A DNA stretch of 64,000 nucleotides from Salinicola corii (GCF_008298015.1 NZ_VTPX01000001.1:248001-312000), one strand, 5' to 3'; positions 26,236-38,167 are shown, counted from the stretch's first letter. The notes: generated by a model from the sequence alone, not told the origin. Program-made: numbers and translations.

Positions 26236-26922
26236 ATGAGCCAGGCAACACGATCGATACCCGCCGATATCGAACACGCCATGCGCCGCGAGGCGGCCGA
26301 GCTCGAGCGGCTGGATCGGGAGGTTTATCGCCAGTACGACCGCGATCCTCTGGCGCCAATCGTCGGCCTGGGGCCCAGGCAGGCGAGGCTGGCCGTCTTC
26401 GGGCGCGACCCCGGCAAGCGAGAGGTCGAGATGGGGCTGCCGTTCGTCGGTGCCGGTGGGCAGAAGGTCCGTGAGGCGCTCTACCGGCACCGGCATGGAC
26501 GGCCGATGCCGGATTTCGACGCTTCGCTGGAGGTGGGGGAGGATCTTTACTGGATTAACACCGTCCCCTACAAGCCGCTGGGCAACAAGGCCTGGCCGAT
26601 GGCGGTGAAGCGGCGGTTCCAGCCGCTGATAGCGGCACTGCTGACGCAGCAGTGGTCCGGCGAGCATGTCATCACGCTCGGACGGGAAGCATTCCACTGG
26701 TTCGGGATCGGCCAGTCGCGCGAGATTCGCGATGGGCTGGAGGCCTTCTGGTCCCGGGAGGATCGCTTCACCGCGACCTGCGTCACGGAGCTGACGCTAT
26801 CGACCGGCGAGTCCAGACGCTTCACCCTCGCGCCGCTTCCACACCCCTCGCCACTCAACCAGCGCTGGTTCAAGCGCTTCCCCGAGCTGCTGGACCGGCG
26901 CCTGTCGGCGCTGGGGGCCTGA
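26236..26922 (+). CDS. Uracil-DNA glycosylase superfamily protein
   Basis: A 228-residue protein with the UDG fold motifs. FGRDPGKREVEMGLPFVGAGG lies at about residues 55-75 in the place of motif 1, and LPHPSPLN at about 201-208 in the place of the His-containing motif. In family 4 and 5 enzymes motif 1 reads GEAPGxxE or GEAPGxxA; here it is GRDPGKRE. The catalytic acidic residue has therefore shifted and specificity may differ. The first 45 residues are helical. No Fe-S cysteine set of the family 4 type is present (only one Cys). Function on uracil is not certain. Confidence 0.75.
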   Translation: MSQATRSIPADIEHAMRREAAELERLDREVYRQYDRDPLAPIVGLGPRQARLAVFGRDPGKREVEMGLPFVGAGGQKVREALYRHRHGRPMPDFDASLEVGEDLYWINTVPYKPLGNKAWPMAVKRRFQPLIAALLTQQWSGEHVITLGREAFHWFGIGQSREIRDGLEAFWSREDRFTATCVTELTLSTGESRRFTLAPLPHPSPLNQRWFKRFPELLDRRLSALGA

Positions 26923-26930
26923 ACCGCTGC

Positions 26931-27332
26931 CTAGTCCGGGCGGGCCGCCATGCGTCCGCTTCCCAAGAACATGATCGCCAGGGCGCCGAACAGGAACATG
27001 CCCTGCAGTTCCAGCGTCCATCCCCCCTGGCTGTTCAGCGTCCACAGCTGCGAGGTGTGGACCAGTATCAGCGCCACGATCATGTTGACTGCCATCAGTA
27101 GCCCGCCAATGCGCGCTTGCCAGCCGACGATCGCCATCAGCGGCGCGACGATCTCGCCCACCAGGACCCCGTAGGCGATGAAGGAGGGCAGCCCCATCCC
27201 CGACAGCTGATGGGCGATGCCATTGAGGCTGGTCGGATCCATCAGCTTGCTGACGCCATGCAGCAGTATCAGGATGCCGACGCACAGACGTAGTAGAAGC
27301 TTTCCCAGATCGTCGTTTTGCAGGAAGCGCAT
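26931..27332 (-). CDS. DoxX family membrane protein
   Basis: A 133-residue protein with four transmembrane helices, beginning MRFLQNDDLGKLLLRLCVGI. The HGVSKLMDP motif and the GEIVAPLMAIVG segment mark the DoxX/DoxD-like family. Members are linked to redox or quinone chemistry in several bacteria, but no reaction is proven for this branch. The ATG at 27332 is preferred; a TTG at 27353 would add seven residues. It converges with the UDG-like gene. Confidence 0.85.
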   Translation of the reverse strand: MRFLQNDDLGKLLLRLCVGILILLHGVSKLMDPTSLNGIAHQLSGMGLPSFIAYGVLVGEIVAPLMAIVGWQARIGGLLMAVNMIVALILVHTSQLWTLNSQGGWTLELQGMFLFGALAIMFLGSGRMAARPD

Positions 27333-27616
27333 AAAGGGTTCCGTATTGTCCAAGGTTCCAGTGCCTTACCGGCGAGCATAGGCTAACAGAACTTGCGCGA
27401 GATTCGTGGCGCGAGGATATTGGTATTGCTTTGTAAGCGCGGGACTACACGAGCAATGGCGATTCTGACAATGTCCTCTCTCGTCGAAAACGGTGATACT
27501 TGAGTCGAGTCTCTGTTGATATCGAACCTTGCCAGTGGGACTAACGTTTCCTCTGGCGCTGGCCCGAGCGGAGTTCCCGTAAAAGGGTCTTACCCAAGCA
27601 CAGCAACGAGTCGCAA

Positions 27617-28759
27617 ATGCGGAGCCAGTTCTTCTCTCTTTGGCGGAAAGGCACCGAGGCACCCGATTCCCTCCCGGCGGAGCGTCGGCGCAGCTTCGAA
27701 ATCATGGCCGAAATCTATCTGCTGGCGCTATGTGTGCAGTTGATGCTCGCTCCCGTGTTGTTTCTCGTCGGTCGCCCGATTCTTGGTTGGCTCAACCTGA
27801 TCTGCCTTGCAGGCTACGTAGTGGCGCTGGTTCTGCATCGTCGGCTGTTCGTGGCGACCGCGCTGGCAGTCAAGCTTTGCGTCTTTCTCGTCTTCGTCGT
27901 TGTGGTCGGCGTCGTCATCACCGCCAATCAGGCCAGTCTGGTCTACTTCCTCCTGTTTGCCGAAGTCGAAATGATGCTTGCCGACCTACGGCGTCGCACC
28001 AAGATCGTCGCGACCGGCTGTCTCGTCACGCTCTCTCTCGGCGTCCTCCATTTGCCCCCGCTGCATGGCGTGACCCAGAGTGTTTCGGGCGTGGACACGT
28101 TTCTTGCCGACCTGGGACTCGGGCTGGTCTTCGTCATGCTGTGCATCGTCATCCTGCGCATGCTGGCGATCACCGACCACCATGAGCATCGCTACCGACG
28201 TGATGCCATGCACGACTCGCTGACGCGGGTGCTCAATCGACGTGCGATCTTCGAACGGGCCTCCATCTACTGGAAGGCTAACCGTGAATTTGCTGTGGCG
28301 CTGGTGGATGCCGACCGCTTCAAGGAGATCAACGATAACCACGGGCACTCAGCCGGCGATGCCGTACTTCGCCACTTGGCCGGCCTGCTGCGAGAGTCGC
28401 TGCGCAGTGACGACAGCGTCGGGCGAGTCGGCGGAGAGGAATTTCTGATGCTGTTGCCCGGTGCAGGCAAAAGCCAGGGCATCGCAGCCGCCATGCGTAT
28501 TCGTGATCGATTGGCGCGTTATCCCTGTCGGCTCGACAGCATCGAACTGTCGGTGACGCTATCGATGGGAATCGCTACCTCCGAGGAGGGATTGCATCTG
28601 CGGGACCTGATCGAACTGGCCGATCGGCGACTCTACGCCGCCAAATCCGCTGGACGCGATCAAGTGGTGGCCGAAGGGCACGCCGATGCCGCGACATCGC
28701 GAAATTCGCAGCGCCTTGCCCAGGGGGTCGAGCGGGCGCTGGAGGCGGACCGCGGCTGA
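27617..28759 (+). CDS. Membrane-bound diguanylate cyclase (GGDEF)
   Basis: A 380-residue protein. Residues about 28-185 form five or six transmembrane helices of a MASE-like sensor. A GGDEF domain follows from about 195 (HDSLTRVLNRRAIFERA). The active site is GGEEF at 272-276, and an RSDD inhibitory site at 263-266 is five residues before it. It should synthesise c-di-GMP and be product-inhibited. No partner gene is adjacent. The start at 27617 is the first Met of a long open frame; an internal Met near residue 30 is possible. Confidence 0.9.
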   Translation: MRSQFFSLWRKGTEAPDSLPAERRRSFEIMAEIYLLALCVQLMLAPVLFLVGRPILGWLNLICLAGYVVALVLHRRLFVATALAVKLCVFLVFVVVVGVVITANQASLVYFLLFAEVEMMLADLRRRTKIVATGCLVTLSLGVLHLPPLHGVTQSVSGVDTFLADLGLGLVFVMLCIVILRMLAITDHHEHRYRRDAMHDSLTRVLNRRAIFERASIYWKANREFAVALVDADRFKEINDNHGHSAGDAVLRHLAGLLRESLRSDDSVGRVGGEEFLMLLPGAGKSQGIAAAMRIRDRLARYPCRLDSIELSVTLSMGIATSEEGLHLRDLIELADRRLYAAKSAGRDQVVAEGHADAATSRNSQRLAQGVERALEADRG

Positions 28760-28831
28760 ATGAAACCGTGGCCGGATCCTCGGATGGACGCTTTTCTTCA
28801 GGACACGGTGATGGAGCGCCACCGGCTCAGG

Positions 28832-29548
28832 TCAGCGGTTCAATGGCAGTCGCGACAGCCCGCGCTGGACCAGCGTCGTCATGGTGGTCGCTACCGGCGT
28901 GCACAGAACCCACGGCAGGGCAAGCAGAGCAATGCTGAGCGCGCCCATGTAGACATCGCTGAACCAGTGCGCTCCGACCATGATCCGAGGTGCGCTCAGC
29001 AGCAGCACGAAGGCAATACTCCAGCCGGCGGTGCGGCGATCGGCAAAGCGCAGCATGAATCCGGCGAAGATCATCAACATCAGCCCATGGTCACCGGGGA
29101 AACTGTTCGACGCCGAATCCTTGGTGGGTATCGAGACGATATCCGTCAGGCGAGCGGCATGCTCGAAGAATCGTGTCGGGCTGGGGTGCCCATAGGTGAT
29201 GGCCTTGTTGGTCACGATCGCGATGACGCCGGCGGTCAGCAGCATCGTCACGCCGATGCCAAACCAGCGACGCAGGCGGTCGGGACGCGGATCCCGGCGC
29301 ATGGCGATGGTGAACAACACCCCCATGACGCCGAAAGACGCGGCATCGAAGAAGCGCGTGTTGAGCAGTGCCAGTAGATTGTCCCATAGCCCGTTTTCCG
29401 GCGTGATCCACTGGTTGAAGGCCCAGAATATCCTGTCGTCCAGGTCGGTCCAGGGCAGCCCGTGGGGCAGTGCCCAGCTCAGCAGCAGGAGCAGCCCGGT
29501 CAGGTTGAAGGCGATGATGCGTTTGAGATCCATCCGCGTCGATGTCAT
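28832..29548 (-). CDS. PAP2-family phosphatase, downstream copy
   Basis: A 238-residue membrane phosphatase with six helices. The three PAP2 motifs are seen as the lysine-bearing KDSASNSFPGDHG region and GAHWFSDVYMG. The first motif (KDSASNSF with preceding TKDS) is slightly atypical. Enzymes of this type remove phosphate from lipid substrates such as undecaprenyl diphosphate, phosphatidylglycerol phosphate or lipid A. GAGGAG precedes the ATG at 29548. It follows a paralogue by 10 bases, with similar organisation throughout. Confidence 0.88.
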   Translation of the reverse strand: MTSTRMDLKRIIAFNLTGLLLLLSWALPHGLPWTDLDDRIFWAFNQWITPENGLWDNLLALLNTRFFDAASFGVMGVLFTIAMRRDPRPDRLRRWFGIGVTMLLTAGVIAIVTNKAITYGHPSPTRFFEHAARLTDIVSIPTKDSASNSFPGDHGLMLMIFAGFMLRFADRRTAGWSIAFVLLLSAPRIMVGAHWFSDVYMGALSIALLALPWVLCTPVATTMTTLVQRGLSRLPLNR

Positions 29549-29558
29549 GACGAACTCC

Positions 29559-30272
29559 TCAGTAATGGCTCGGACGAAAGCGCCGATAGATAGTGTCGAA
29601 CACCGACGCCATGCCGCTGATCAACCGCACGATCCAGGCATTGCAAAGTACCCATGGCAAGACCACCAGGGCGATCGCCAGCGATCCCAGGTAGACGTCG
29701 CTGACCCAGTGCGCCCCAACCATGATTCGCGGCAGCGTTACCAACCCCGTCAGCGTGACGGCCAGCGCTGCAGTCAGTCGGTCGGCGAAGCGCAGCATAA
29801 AGCTGGCGAAGACCATTGCCATCAGTCCGTGATCGCTCGGGAAACTGTCGGATGCCGAATCCTTGGCGTGCAGCGAGGTGTAATCGCTCAGAAGGTTGAC
29901 TTGGCCGTGCCACAATGTCGGGCTGGGGCGCACCATCAACAGATGCTCGTGCAATAGCGCGCCGAGCGTCGCGGCAGTGGCCGACATGACCAGGCCAATG
30001 GCCAACCACTTCGGCCAACCGCCATTCCGGTCGCGAAGCATGGCCATGCACAGTATTCCCAGCAGCACGCCGAACATGATCTTGTCGAATGCTCGCGTGT
30101 TGAGAACCGCCAGAACTTCCGTCCAGTGTGGATAAACGGGCCCGATGAACTGGTTGAAGAAAAAAAACACATCGTCGTCCAGTCGGGTCCAGAACAGTAC
30201 GGTCGGGAGCCACCAACTGATGACGAGCACGAGTGCGAGCAGGTTGTAGAAGAGGATTCGGCGAATATCCAT
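29559..30272 (-). CDS. PAP2-family phosphatase, upstream copy
   Basis: A 237-residue paralogue of the next gene. Both start with a short basic segment and a hydrophobic helix (MDIRRILFYNLLALVLVISW here). Both carry DSASxSFPxDHGL, FMLRFADR and PRIMVGAHWxSDVY. The pair is a tandem duplication transcribed leftward as one unit. Differences are concentrated in the periplasmic loops, so the two may prefer different lipid phosphates. The similarity to lipid A or Kdo-region phosphatases such as LpxT is general only. Confidence 0.88.
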   Translation of the reverse strand: MDIRRILFYNLLALVLVISWWLPTVLFWTRLDDDVFFFFNQFIGPVYPHWTEVLAVLNTRAFDKIMFGVLLGILCMAMLRDRNGGWPKWLAIGLVMSATAATLGALLHEHLLMVRPSPTLWHGQVNLLSDYTSLHAKDSASDSFPSDHGLMAMVFASFMLRFADRLTAALAVTLTGLVTLPRIMVGAHWVSDVYLGSLAIALVVLPWVLCNAWIVRLISGMASVFDTIYRRFRPSHY

Positions 30273-30384
30273 GTCGAAGACTCGATGTGAGTTTTCGGCA
30301 TTATAATTTAAGCCAAGAATAAGGAACAGTGTTTCTAAACTAATTCCAATTCTCTGGTGCCGGCTCTGTGCTGGTCATCGCTCT

Positions 30385-30423
30385 GAACGAAACGACGCCG
30401 GCCCTCGAAAAGGGCCGGCGTCG
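30385..30423 (-). terminator. Terminator downstream of valS
   Basis: A perfect 13-bp stem (30393-30405 with 30411-30423, 5-base loop) lies 30 bases beyond the valS stop. On the minus strand it is followed by TTTCGTT. Confidence 0.8.
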
Positions 30424-30454
30424 AAGTCTTGCAGAGTCGCGAGATCGGAAGAAC

Positions 30455-33307
<2,853 letters not shown>

Positions 33308-33457
33308 GGCGGCTATCGGGCTCGAATCGGTGATGACGACACGCGGCACGGCGAAATGCCGCGTAGCGAAAAATGGCGGGGATTATACCTTGTCGATGGC
33401 CGCGGAGTCAGGCCGGCGTGTCGGATACGAGGGCAGGGCATCAGCCGTTGCCTCGGG

Positions 33458-33883
33458 TCAGAGCTTGTGTGCCTCGACCCGATACCCCCGATCCTTGTAG
33501 GTCTTCCAGCAGGCGCGCTTGGTACGCAGCACGTCCTGATGCTGGTTGATGATCTCGGCGACGCGCTCCAGCCGCGAGAACCACTCGGGAATCTCGTCGT
33601 TCAGATTGAGCATCGCCTGCACGCCCGGTTCCGGCACGGTTTCCCAGCCGATCGTCACCGGCGGAGGCGGCTCCATGGCGTCCCCCGCGACGCGATGCGG
33701 GACGTAGCTCTCCTCGCGGAACGTCCACAGCAGCTCGTCGAGCTCGCGGGCCATGGTTTCGTCCTGGGTATGGATATGCAGCTGATAACCCTTGCGATAG
33801 ATCGTCTCCGCCAGTCGACAGGCGAAGCTCAACCGCGCTTCCAGCGTGGTGTCGGGCAGGATGTAGAAGTCGACTTTGGTCAT
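33458..33883 (-). CDS. holC: DNA polymerase III subunit chi
   Basis: A 141-residue chi subunit, which binds psi in the clamp loader and contacts single-strand-binding protein. MTKVDFYILPDTTLEARLSF opens the chain, followed by ETIYRKGYQLHIHT, the DELLWTFREESYVPHR segment and WKTYKDRGYRVEAHKL at the end. Normal length. It is followed by valS after 150 bases. In many relatives pepA lies directly upstream; here four other features separate pepA from holC. Confidence 0.93.
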   Translation of the reverse strand: MTKVDFYILPDTTLEARLSFACRLAETIYRKGYQLHIHTQDETMARELDELLWTFREESYVPHRVAGDAMEPPPPVTIGWETVPEPGVQAMLNLNDEIPEWFSRLERVAEIINQHQDVLRTKRACWKTYKDRGYRVEAHKL

Positions 33884-34004
33884 GATTCCCTTCGGGGAGC
33901 TGTCAGCGGCAAGAGCGGCGCTTCGCGTCTGGGAGCTGGGAGAAAAGACAATCCCGGCTACGAGCTGCGATGGGCATTGTATCTAATTATTTGATCTACG
34001 ACCC

Positions 34005-34137
34005 AACACCTGAGCGATTGAGCGAGCTAGCCCCAAGCAAGGCGAATCCAGCTAAGCGAGCGCAGTTGAGGGTTCTTCAATGAGCATCGCGAAGCTGGAT
34101 TCAACGCCGCCTGGGCGACGCGCAGCCAATCGATGGA
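34005..34137. repeat. Divergent member of the dispersed repeat family
   Basis: CAAGGCGAATCCAGC (34038-34052) and GCTGGATTCAACGCCG (34094-34109) form the arms of an imperfect hairpin. They match the internal CAAGGCGAA and TTCAACGCCG blocks of the elements at 22200 and 47792. The 12-bp terminal repeats of those copies are not visible. It fills most of the gap between holC and the SDR gene. Confidence 0.5.
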
Positions 34138-34140
34138 GGA

Positions 34141-34881
34141 CTAGACGCCGCCGTCGATGTCGACGAATGCCCCAGTGGTGAATCCGGCCTCGGCCAGCCA
34201 CAGGATGCCGTTGGCGATCTCCTCCGGCTCGCCGATGCGGCCCATCGGGATCACCGAGCCGGCCACGTCGGGCTTGTCCGGGTTGCCGCCGCTGGCATGG
34301 ATGGTGGTGCGGATCACGCCGGGTCGGACGGTGTTGACGCGGATGCCTTCACCGGCGACTTCCTTTGCCAGCCCCTCGGTCATGGTGTCGATGGCACCCT
34401 TGGAGGCGGCGTAGTCGACGTACTCGCCGGCCCCACCGAGGTGCGAGGCGGCGGAGCCGACGTTGATGATCGCGCCGCCCTTGCCGCCACTCTGGGTCGA
34501 CATGCGCTTGATCGCTTCGCGGGCGCAGATGAACGGCCCGACCACGTTGATCTTCATCATCCGGTCGACGCGTTCGAAGCTCATCTCGTCGACACGACTG
34601 ATCTGGTCGACCACGCCGGCGTTGTTGACCAGTACGTCGACCCGGCCCAGCTCGCGGTCGACGGTCTCGAACATGGCGACGATCGCCGCTTCGTCGACGA
34701 CGTCGGCCTGAATCGCGATGGCGCGGCCACCGTCGGATTCGATCTCGGCAACCACCTTGTCGGCGGAGGCCTTGTCGCTGCGGTAGTTCACGGCGACGGC
34801 ATAGCCCTTCTGGGCGGCCATGATCGCGGTGGCAGCGCCGATGCCACGACCGGCACCGGTAATGATCATCACGGGTTTCAT
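34141..34881 (-). CDS. SDR family oxidoreductase (FabG/glucose-1-dehydrogenase-like)
   Basis: A 246-residue classical SDR with the cofactor loop TGAGRGIG at about 8-15, NNAG near 85, the catalytic Ser in INVGSAAS and YAASK near 155. The C-terminus FTTGAFVDIDGGV is typical. Adjacent acidic and basic residues after strand 2 (NYRSDKAS) suggest NADP preference, as inference. It lies between a repeat element and ilvE in the interrupted pepA-holC interval. Substrate unknown. Confidence 0.87.
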   Translation of the reverse strand: MKPVMIITGAGRGIGAATAIMAAQKGYAVAVNYRSDKASADKVVAEIESDGGRAIAIQADVVDEAAIVAMFETVDRELGRVDVLVNNAGVVDQISRVDEMSFERVDRMMKINVVGPFICAREAIKRMSTQSGGKGGAIINVGSAASHLGGAGEYVDYAASKGAIDTMTEGLAKEVAGEGIRVNTVRPGVIRTTIHASGGNPDKPDVAGSVIPMGRIGEPEEIANGILWLAEAGFTTGAFVDIDGGV

Positions 34882-34941
34882 TGCGTCATCCTTAATTCGT
34901 GAGTGGGTCGTCTCGTGCGAGGTTCTTCGAGAGCCTCGAGA

Positions 34942-34971
34942 CGAAACGACCGCCGGTGGGCGGTCGTTTCG
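34942..34971 (-). terminator. Terminator after ilvE
   Basis: A perfect 13-bp stem (34942-34954 with 34959-34971, 4-base loop) lies 58 bases beyond the ilvE stop. On the minus strand it ends TTTCGTCTC. Confidence 0.75.
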
Positions 34972-35028
34972 GGACCGGCGATCGATCCAGTTCCTACAGC
35001 AGCTTAGGACGAAATCGGGTCACCCGCA

Positions 35029-36129
35029 TCAGGCCAATCGCATCAGCCAGCCGCGGCTGTCTTCGCTACGACCGTACTGGATATCCAGCAGTCGCTTGCG
35101 CAGTCTGGCGCTGATCGCCTCGCCCTCGACTGGCGGCGTGACGATCCGGTCGCTCTCGGTCACCAGCTCGCCGATCTGGGTGATGACGGCGGCCGTGCCG
35201 CAGGCGAAGACCTCGACGATCTCGCCGCTGGCGACGCCGTCGCGCCACTCGTCGATGCTGATGGGGCGCTCTTCCGGCGTCAGGCCGGCATCGCGGGTCA
35301 GCTCCAGAATGGAGTCACGGGTGACGCCTTCGAGAATGGTGCCGGTCAGCGCCGGGGTCACCAGGCGGCCATCGCGGTAGACGAAGAACAGGTTCATGCC
35401 GCCCAGCTCTTCGATCCACTTGTTTTCCGCCGCGTCGAGGAAGGCGACCTGGTCGCAGCCGTGGCTCTCGGCCTCGGCCTGGGCCAGTAGCGAAGCGGCG
35501 TAGTTGCCACCGCACTTGGCGAAGCCGGTACCGCCGGGCGCGGCGCGGTTGTAATGCTGGGAGAGCCAGATCGAGATCGGCTTGCCGCCACCCTTGAAGT
35601 AGGAGGCCGCCGGCGAGGCGATCAGGTAGTAGTCGACCTCGGCGGCCGGCTTGACGCCCAGCGACTTGCCGTTGCCGATCATGAACGGGCGCAGGTAGAG
35701 ACTGCACTCTTCGGCGTCGCTCTGCGGGGTCGGCACCCAGGCGACATCCTGCGCGACCAGCGTCTTGAGCGATCCGAGGAACGTCTCGTCGTCGAGTTCC
35801 GGCAGCGCCAGGCGGCGGGCGGAGGCGCGGAATCGAGCGGCGTTCTTCTCCGGGCGGAAGGTCCAGACCGAACCGTCGGCGTGACGATAGGCCTTGATGC
35901 CCTCGAAGATCTCCTGACCGTAATGCAGCACCGGCGAGGCCGGGTCGATCAGCAGCGGCCCGTAGGGGCGAATCTCGCCGCGCTGCCAGCCGTCCGACCT
36001 GGTCCAGCGTACATGTACCATGTGATCGGTGAAGTAGCGGCCGAAGCCCGGGTTGGCAAGAATCTCGTTGCGCAGAGTGGCATCGAGCGGGTTGGAGGAA
36101 AGGCGGGCTTCGAAACCTGAAGTGGACAC
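35029..36129 (-). CDS. ilvE: Branched-chain amino-acid aminotransferase
   Basis: A 366-residue fold-type IV PLP enzyme of the longer (BCAT II) subfamily. It catalyses the last step of valine, leucine and isoleucine synthesis or the first of their breakdown. The PLP lysine is in FAKCGGNYAASLLAQ, and conserved HYGQEIFEGIKAYRHADG and ELGGMNLFF are visible. Translation probably starts at a GTG at 36129, with AGGAGAAG six bases upstream; the 100 extra residues of the longer frame are unlike the family. It stands alone with its own terminator. Confidence 0.93.
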   Translation of the reverse strand: MSTSGFEARLSSNPLDATLRNEILANPGFGRYFTDHMVHVRWTRSDGWQRGEIRPYGPLLIDPASPVLHYGQEIFEGIKAYRHADGSVWTFRPEKNAARFRASARRLALPELDDETFLGSLKTLVAQDVAWVPTPQSDAEECSLYLRPFMIGNGKSLGVKPAAEVDYYLIASPAASYFKGGGKPISIWLSQHYNRAAPGGTGFAKCGGNYAASLLAQAEAESHGCDQVAFLDAAENKWIEELGGMNLFFVYRDGRLVTPALTGTILEGVTRDSILELTRDAGLTPEERPISIDEWRDGVASGEIVEVFACGTAAVITQIGELVTESDRIVTPPVEGEAISARLRKRLLDIQYGRSEDSRGWLMRLA

Positions 36130-36280
36130 TGCGACTTCTCCTGACAGTCCATGATGCCTGGCCACGCGAGCGCGGCGGCAGGCGGTCGACGACCTCGGTT
36201 GGGAACTGCCCGGGACCCCAGGCAGCGGACCATCCAAATTAGCATGCAAAGCGTTGGGGTGGGTAGTGGGGGACAGCGGC

Positions 36281-36565
36281 TTATTCCAGCAGTCCTTCCA
36301 GGCCTGGCGCCGCGATGGATGGCTCGAATTCGACGATCTCGTAATCCGCAAGGTCGTGGATCTTGAACGGATCCTCGGCCAGGCATGCCTCGAGCGTGGC
36401 ACGATCCCCGCGCGCGAGTAGAACGCCACCGGTACGTGGCACCTTGCGCCCCGATGCCAGCAGTATCTCGCGCTGATAGGCGCTCTTCAGCCAGGCGATG
36501 TGGCCTTCGAGATGCGCTTCGACCTGATCGATCGACACCTTGTAGGAGAGTGAAACGATAAACAT
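36281..36565 (-). CDS. YciI family protein
   Basis: A 94-residue ferredoxin-like (dimeric alpha-beta barrel) protein. The YciI signature is seen as HIAWLKSAYQREILLASGRK followed by GGVLLARGDRATLE and DPFKIHDLADYEI. The His-Asp pair near the active cleft is conserved in the family, whose reaction is mostly unknown. It lies between ilvE and pepA on the same strand. Confidence 0.88.
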   Translation of the reverse strand: MFIVSLSYKVSIDQVEAHLEGHIAWLKSAYQREILLASGRKVPRTGGVLLARGDRATLEACLAEDPFKIHDLADYEIVEFEPSIAAPGLEGLLE

Positions 36566-36616
36566 GTCGGGCCTTCCTGTTGAGGGGAGCGTGTCAGCGA
36601 TGTGCCGGACGACGAA

Positions 36617-36635
36617 CCGGGCCCGAGCGGCCCGG
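36617..36635 (-). terminator. Weak hairpin after pepA
   Basis: CCGGGCC (36617-36623) pairs with GGCCCGG (36629-36635) just beyond the pepA stop. On the minus strand it is followed by TTCGTC only, so termination strength is doubtful. Confidence 0.4.
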
Positions 36636-36649
36636 CTAGCGATTCGACA

Positions 36650-38167
36650 TCACGCCTCCGGCGTTACCACCAGCTCGCTCTCGCGATCCAGCAGGTAACG
36701 GGTCAGCAGTCCCACCGGGCGGCCACTGGCGCCTTTCTGCTTGCCGCTGTCCCAGCCGGTGCCGGCGATATCGAGGTGTGCCCATGGATACTTGTCGGCG
36801 AAGCGTGACAGGAAGCACGCCGCCGTGACGGCGCCAGCCGGCCGGCCGCCGATATTGGCGAGATCGGCGAAGTTGGAGTCCAGCTGCTGCTGGTAGTCGT
36901 CCCACAGCGGCATGTGCCAGGCGCGATCCCAGGAGGCCTCGCCGGCTTCGAGCAGGTCCAGCGCGAGATCGTCGTCGTTGGAGAACAGGCCGCTGGCGTG
37001 ATCGCCCAGCGCGATGACGCAGGCCCCGGTCAGGGTGGCGATGTCGACCACGCTGGCCGGCTCGAAACGCTCGGCATAGGTCAGGGCGTCGCACAGCACC
37101 AGACGGCCTTCGGCATCGGTATTGAGAATCTCGACGGTCAGCCCCTTGAGCGTGGTGACGATATCGCCGGGCTTGATCGCGCGGCCGTCCGGCATGTTCT
37201 CGGCGCTGGCGACGATCGCCACCACATTGAGCTTCGGCTTCAGCGCGATCACGCTTTTCATGGCGCCGAACACGCTGGCGGCACCACACATGTCGAACTT
37301 CATCTCGTCCATGCCGGCGCCGGGTTTCAGCGAGATGCCACCGGTATCGAAGGTGATGCCCTTGCCGACGAGAACGTGGGGCGACTCCTCGGGATCCTCC
37401 GCGCCCTGATACTTCATCACGATAAGCTTCGAGGGTTCCGCGCTGCCGCGCCCCACAGCCAGCAGCGAGTGGGCTCCCAGCGCTTCCAGCTCGGCTTCAT
37501 CGAGGATCTCCACCGTCAGCGAACCGGCGGATTCCCCGGCCAGCGTCTCGGCCTGCTTGGCCAGGTAGGTCGGCGTGCAGATGTTGCCGGGCAGATTGCC
37601 CAGCGTGCGGGCGAGGTTGACGCCATCGCCCAGCGCCGCGCCGATACGGGCGCCGGTCTCGGCGCTGTCAGCCTGGCTGGCCTCGGAGACCAGCAGCTCG
37701 ATCGTGCGTAACTGCGGCAGTGTCGGCTGCGTGGATTTGCATTCGGTGAAGCGGTAGACGGCGCGGGTGGCGGCTTCCAGCGTCATCTGCGCGTTCCAGG
37801 CGGTATCGCGGTCTTCGACTTCTGCATCGGCGAACGCCACCGCGGCGCTGTCCACCGGCAGTTTGGCCAGTGCGGTGAAGGCACCATCCAGCGCCTTGCG
37901 CAGGGCGCCTTCATTGAAGGTCTCGCGCTTGCCCAGGCCGACCAGCAGCAATCGCTCGGCGGCCAGGCCCGGCGCGAACGGGATCAACTGGACATTGGCC
38001 AGTTCGGGGGTGAAGTCGCCGCGCTCGACGAGTTGTGCGATCAAGCGCTCGCTGGCGTCATCCAGCTTGGCAGCGGCGGACAGCAGATCGCCATCCTGAA
38101 ACAGCGGTACCACGAGGCAGGCTGTCTCGACCTTGGCCGGATTGACGGTCAGTACGGAAAATTCCAT
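36650..38167 (-). CDS. pepA: Leucyl (cytosol) aminopeptidase
   Basis: A 505-residue M17 family aminopeptidase that trims N-terminal residues and, in several bacteria, also binds DNA as a regulator. The metal-binding and catalytic signatures VGKGITFDTGGISLKPG, MKFDMCGAASV and NTDAEGRLVL are present in order in the C-terminal domain. The ATG at 38167 with GGAG upstream gives a normal N-terminus (MEFSVLTVNPAKVETAC). The frame continues 71 codons upstream, without resemblance. It is divergent from lptF, the usual gammaproteobacterial arrangement. Confidence 0.96.
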   Translation of the reverse strand: MEFSVLTVNPAKVETACLVVPLFQDGDLLSAAAKLDDASERLIAQLVERGDFTPELANVQLIPFAPGLAAERLLLVGLGKRETFNEGALRKALDGAFTALAKLPVDSAAVAFADAEVEDRDTAWNAQMTLEAATRAVYRFTECKSTQPTLPQLRTIELLVSEASQADSAETGARIGAALGDGVNLARTLGNLPGNICTPTYLAKQAETLAGESAGSLTVEILDEAELEALGAHSLLAVGRGSAEPSKLIVMKYQGAEDPEESPHVLVGKGITFDTGGISLKPGAGMDEMKFDMCGAASVFGAMKSVIALKPKLNVVAIVASAENMPDGRAIKPGDIVTTLKGLTVEILNTDAEGRLVLCDALTYAERFEPASVVDIATLTGACVIALGDHASGLFSNDDDLALDLLEAGEASWDRAWHMPLWDDYQQQLDSNFADLANIGGRPAGAVTAACFLSRFADKYPWAHLDIAGTGWDSGKQKGASGRPVGLLTRYLLDRESELVVTPEA

